A stretch of 34,631 nt of DNA from a bacterium. Its GTDB lineage: Bacteria > Planctomycetota > Planctomycetia > Gemmatales > Gemmataceae. The first letter of the stretch is position 1. The number at the start of each line of letters is the position of its first letter. The notes under the pieces were generated by a model. That model was not told the origin of the DNA. It searched no databases and saw only the letters and a program-made list of their open reading frames with translations. Location: contig JAFKFQ010000432.1 of the NCBI GenBank assembly GCA_017308215.1, positions 1-34,631 of the forward strand, in the 5' to 3' direction. Shown piece after piece: positions 34,615-34,631 of this stretch. Both the position numbers and the translations under genes were made by a program.

Positions 34615-34631
34615 ATCTGAGCGGGTTGCCC

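Overview
The window looks like chromosome from a planctomycete, most likely of the Gemmata group (Gemmataceae). The reasons are the very high GC content, a stand-alone DUF1501 protein, a membrane-anchored ECF sigma factor with a long C-terminal extension, a very large AsmA-like protein, and intergenic spaces full of palindromic repeats. This placement comes from gene content only. No rRNA or tRNA gene was seen.

Layout. 1-1075: a complete small insertion sequence (IS4/IS701-like) with perfect 17-bp terminal inverted repeats. Its right end interrupts a secreted coiled-coil protein gene that lies 10 bp downstream of an ECF sigma factor gene (minus strand). 3028-7928: a minus-strand run of housekeeping and accessory genes: a VOC-fold protein, a DUF1501 protein, a 104-aa unknown overlapping guaA, guaA (GMP synthase) and proC. 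8156-9987: an MFS transporter and an 84-aa unknown, plus strand. 10092-14279: a 1395-residue AsmA-like envelope protein, minus strand, carrying a palindromic insert inside its reading frame. 14481-16043: a small lipoprotein, a DUF1328 membrane peptide and a four-helix membrane protein. 16245-19721: a large orphan sensor histidine kinase whose N-terminus aligns without gaps to the ethylene-binding domain of plant ETR1.

20006-34528 is one long plus-strand respiratory cluster: a small membrane protein, then actA, actB (fused), actC, actD, actE and actF of alternative complex III, an unrecognised membrane-anchored protein, an SCO copper chaperone, and coxB-coxA-coxC-coxD of an A2-type caa3 cytochrome c oxidase. 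Alternative complex III oxidises quinol and passes electrons through its hemes to the cytochrome c domain fused to CoxB, so the cluster encodes a complete quinol-to-oxygen branch. Most genes in it start with GTG or TTG and overlap the preceding stop codon.

The most unusual non-coding signal is a set of structured intergenic repeats. (i) Three inverted-repeat elements have arms built from tandem 7-bp units of the type GAAANNC (7973-8088, 15132-15212, 21140-21228), and a fourth uses 8-bp units (16054-16137). (ii) Two near-identical 28-bp perfect hairpins differ by one compensated base pair (10013-10076 and 34532-34614). (iii) Palindromes whose stems close on GNRA-type tetraloops, resembling REP elements, lie at 3649, 5161 and 9599. 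(iv) A 36-bp perfect inverted-repeat pair sits inside the AsmA-like coding sequence. The features most worth following up are the ethylene-receptor-like kinase and the heptad-repeat family.
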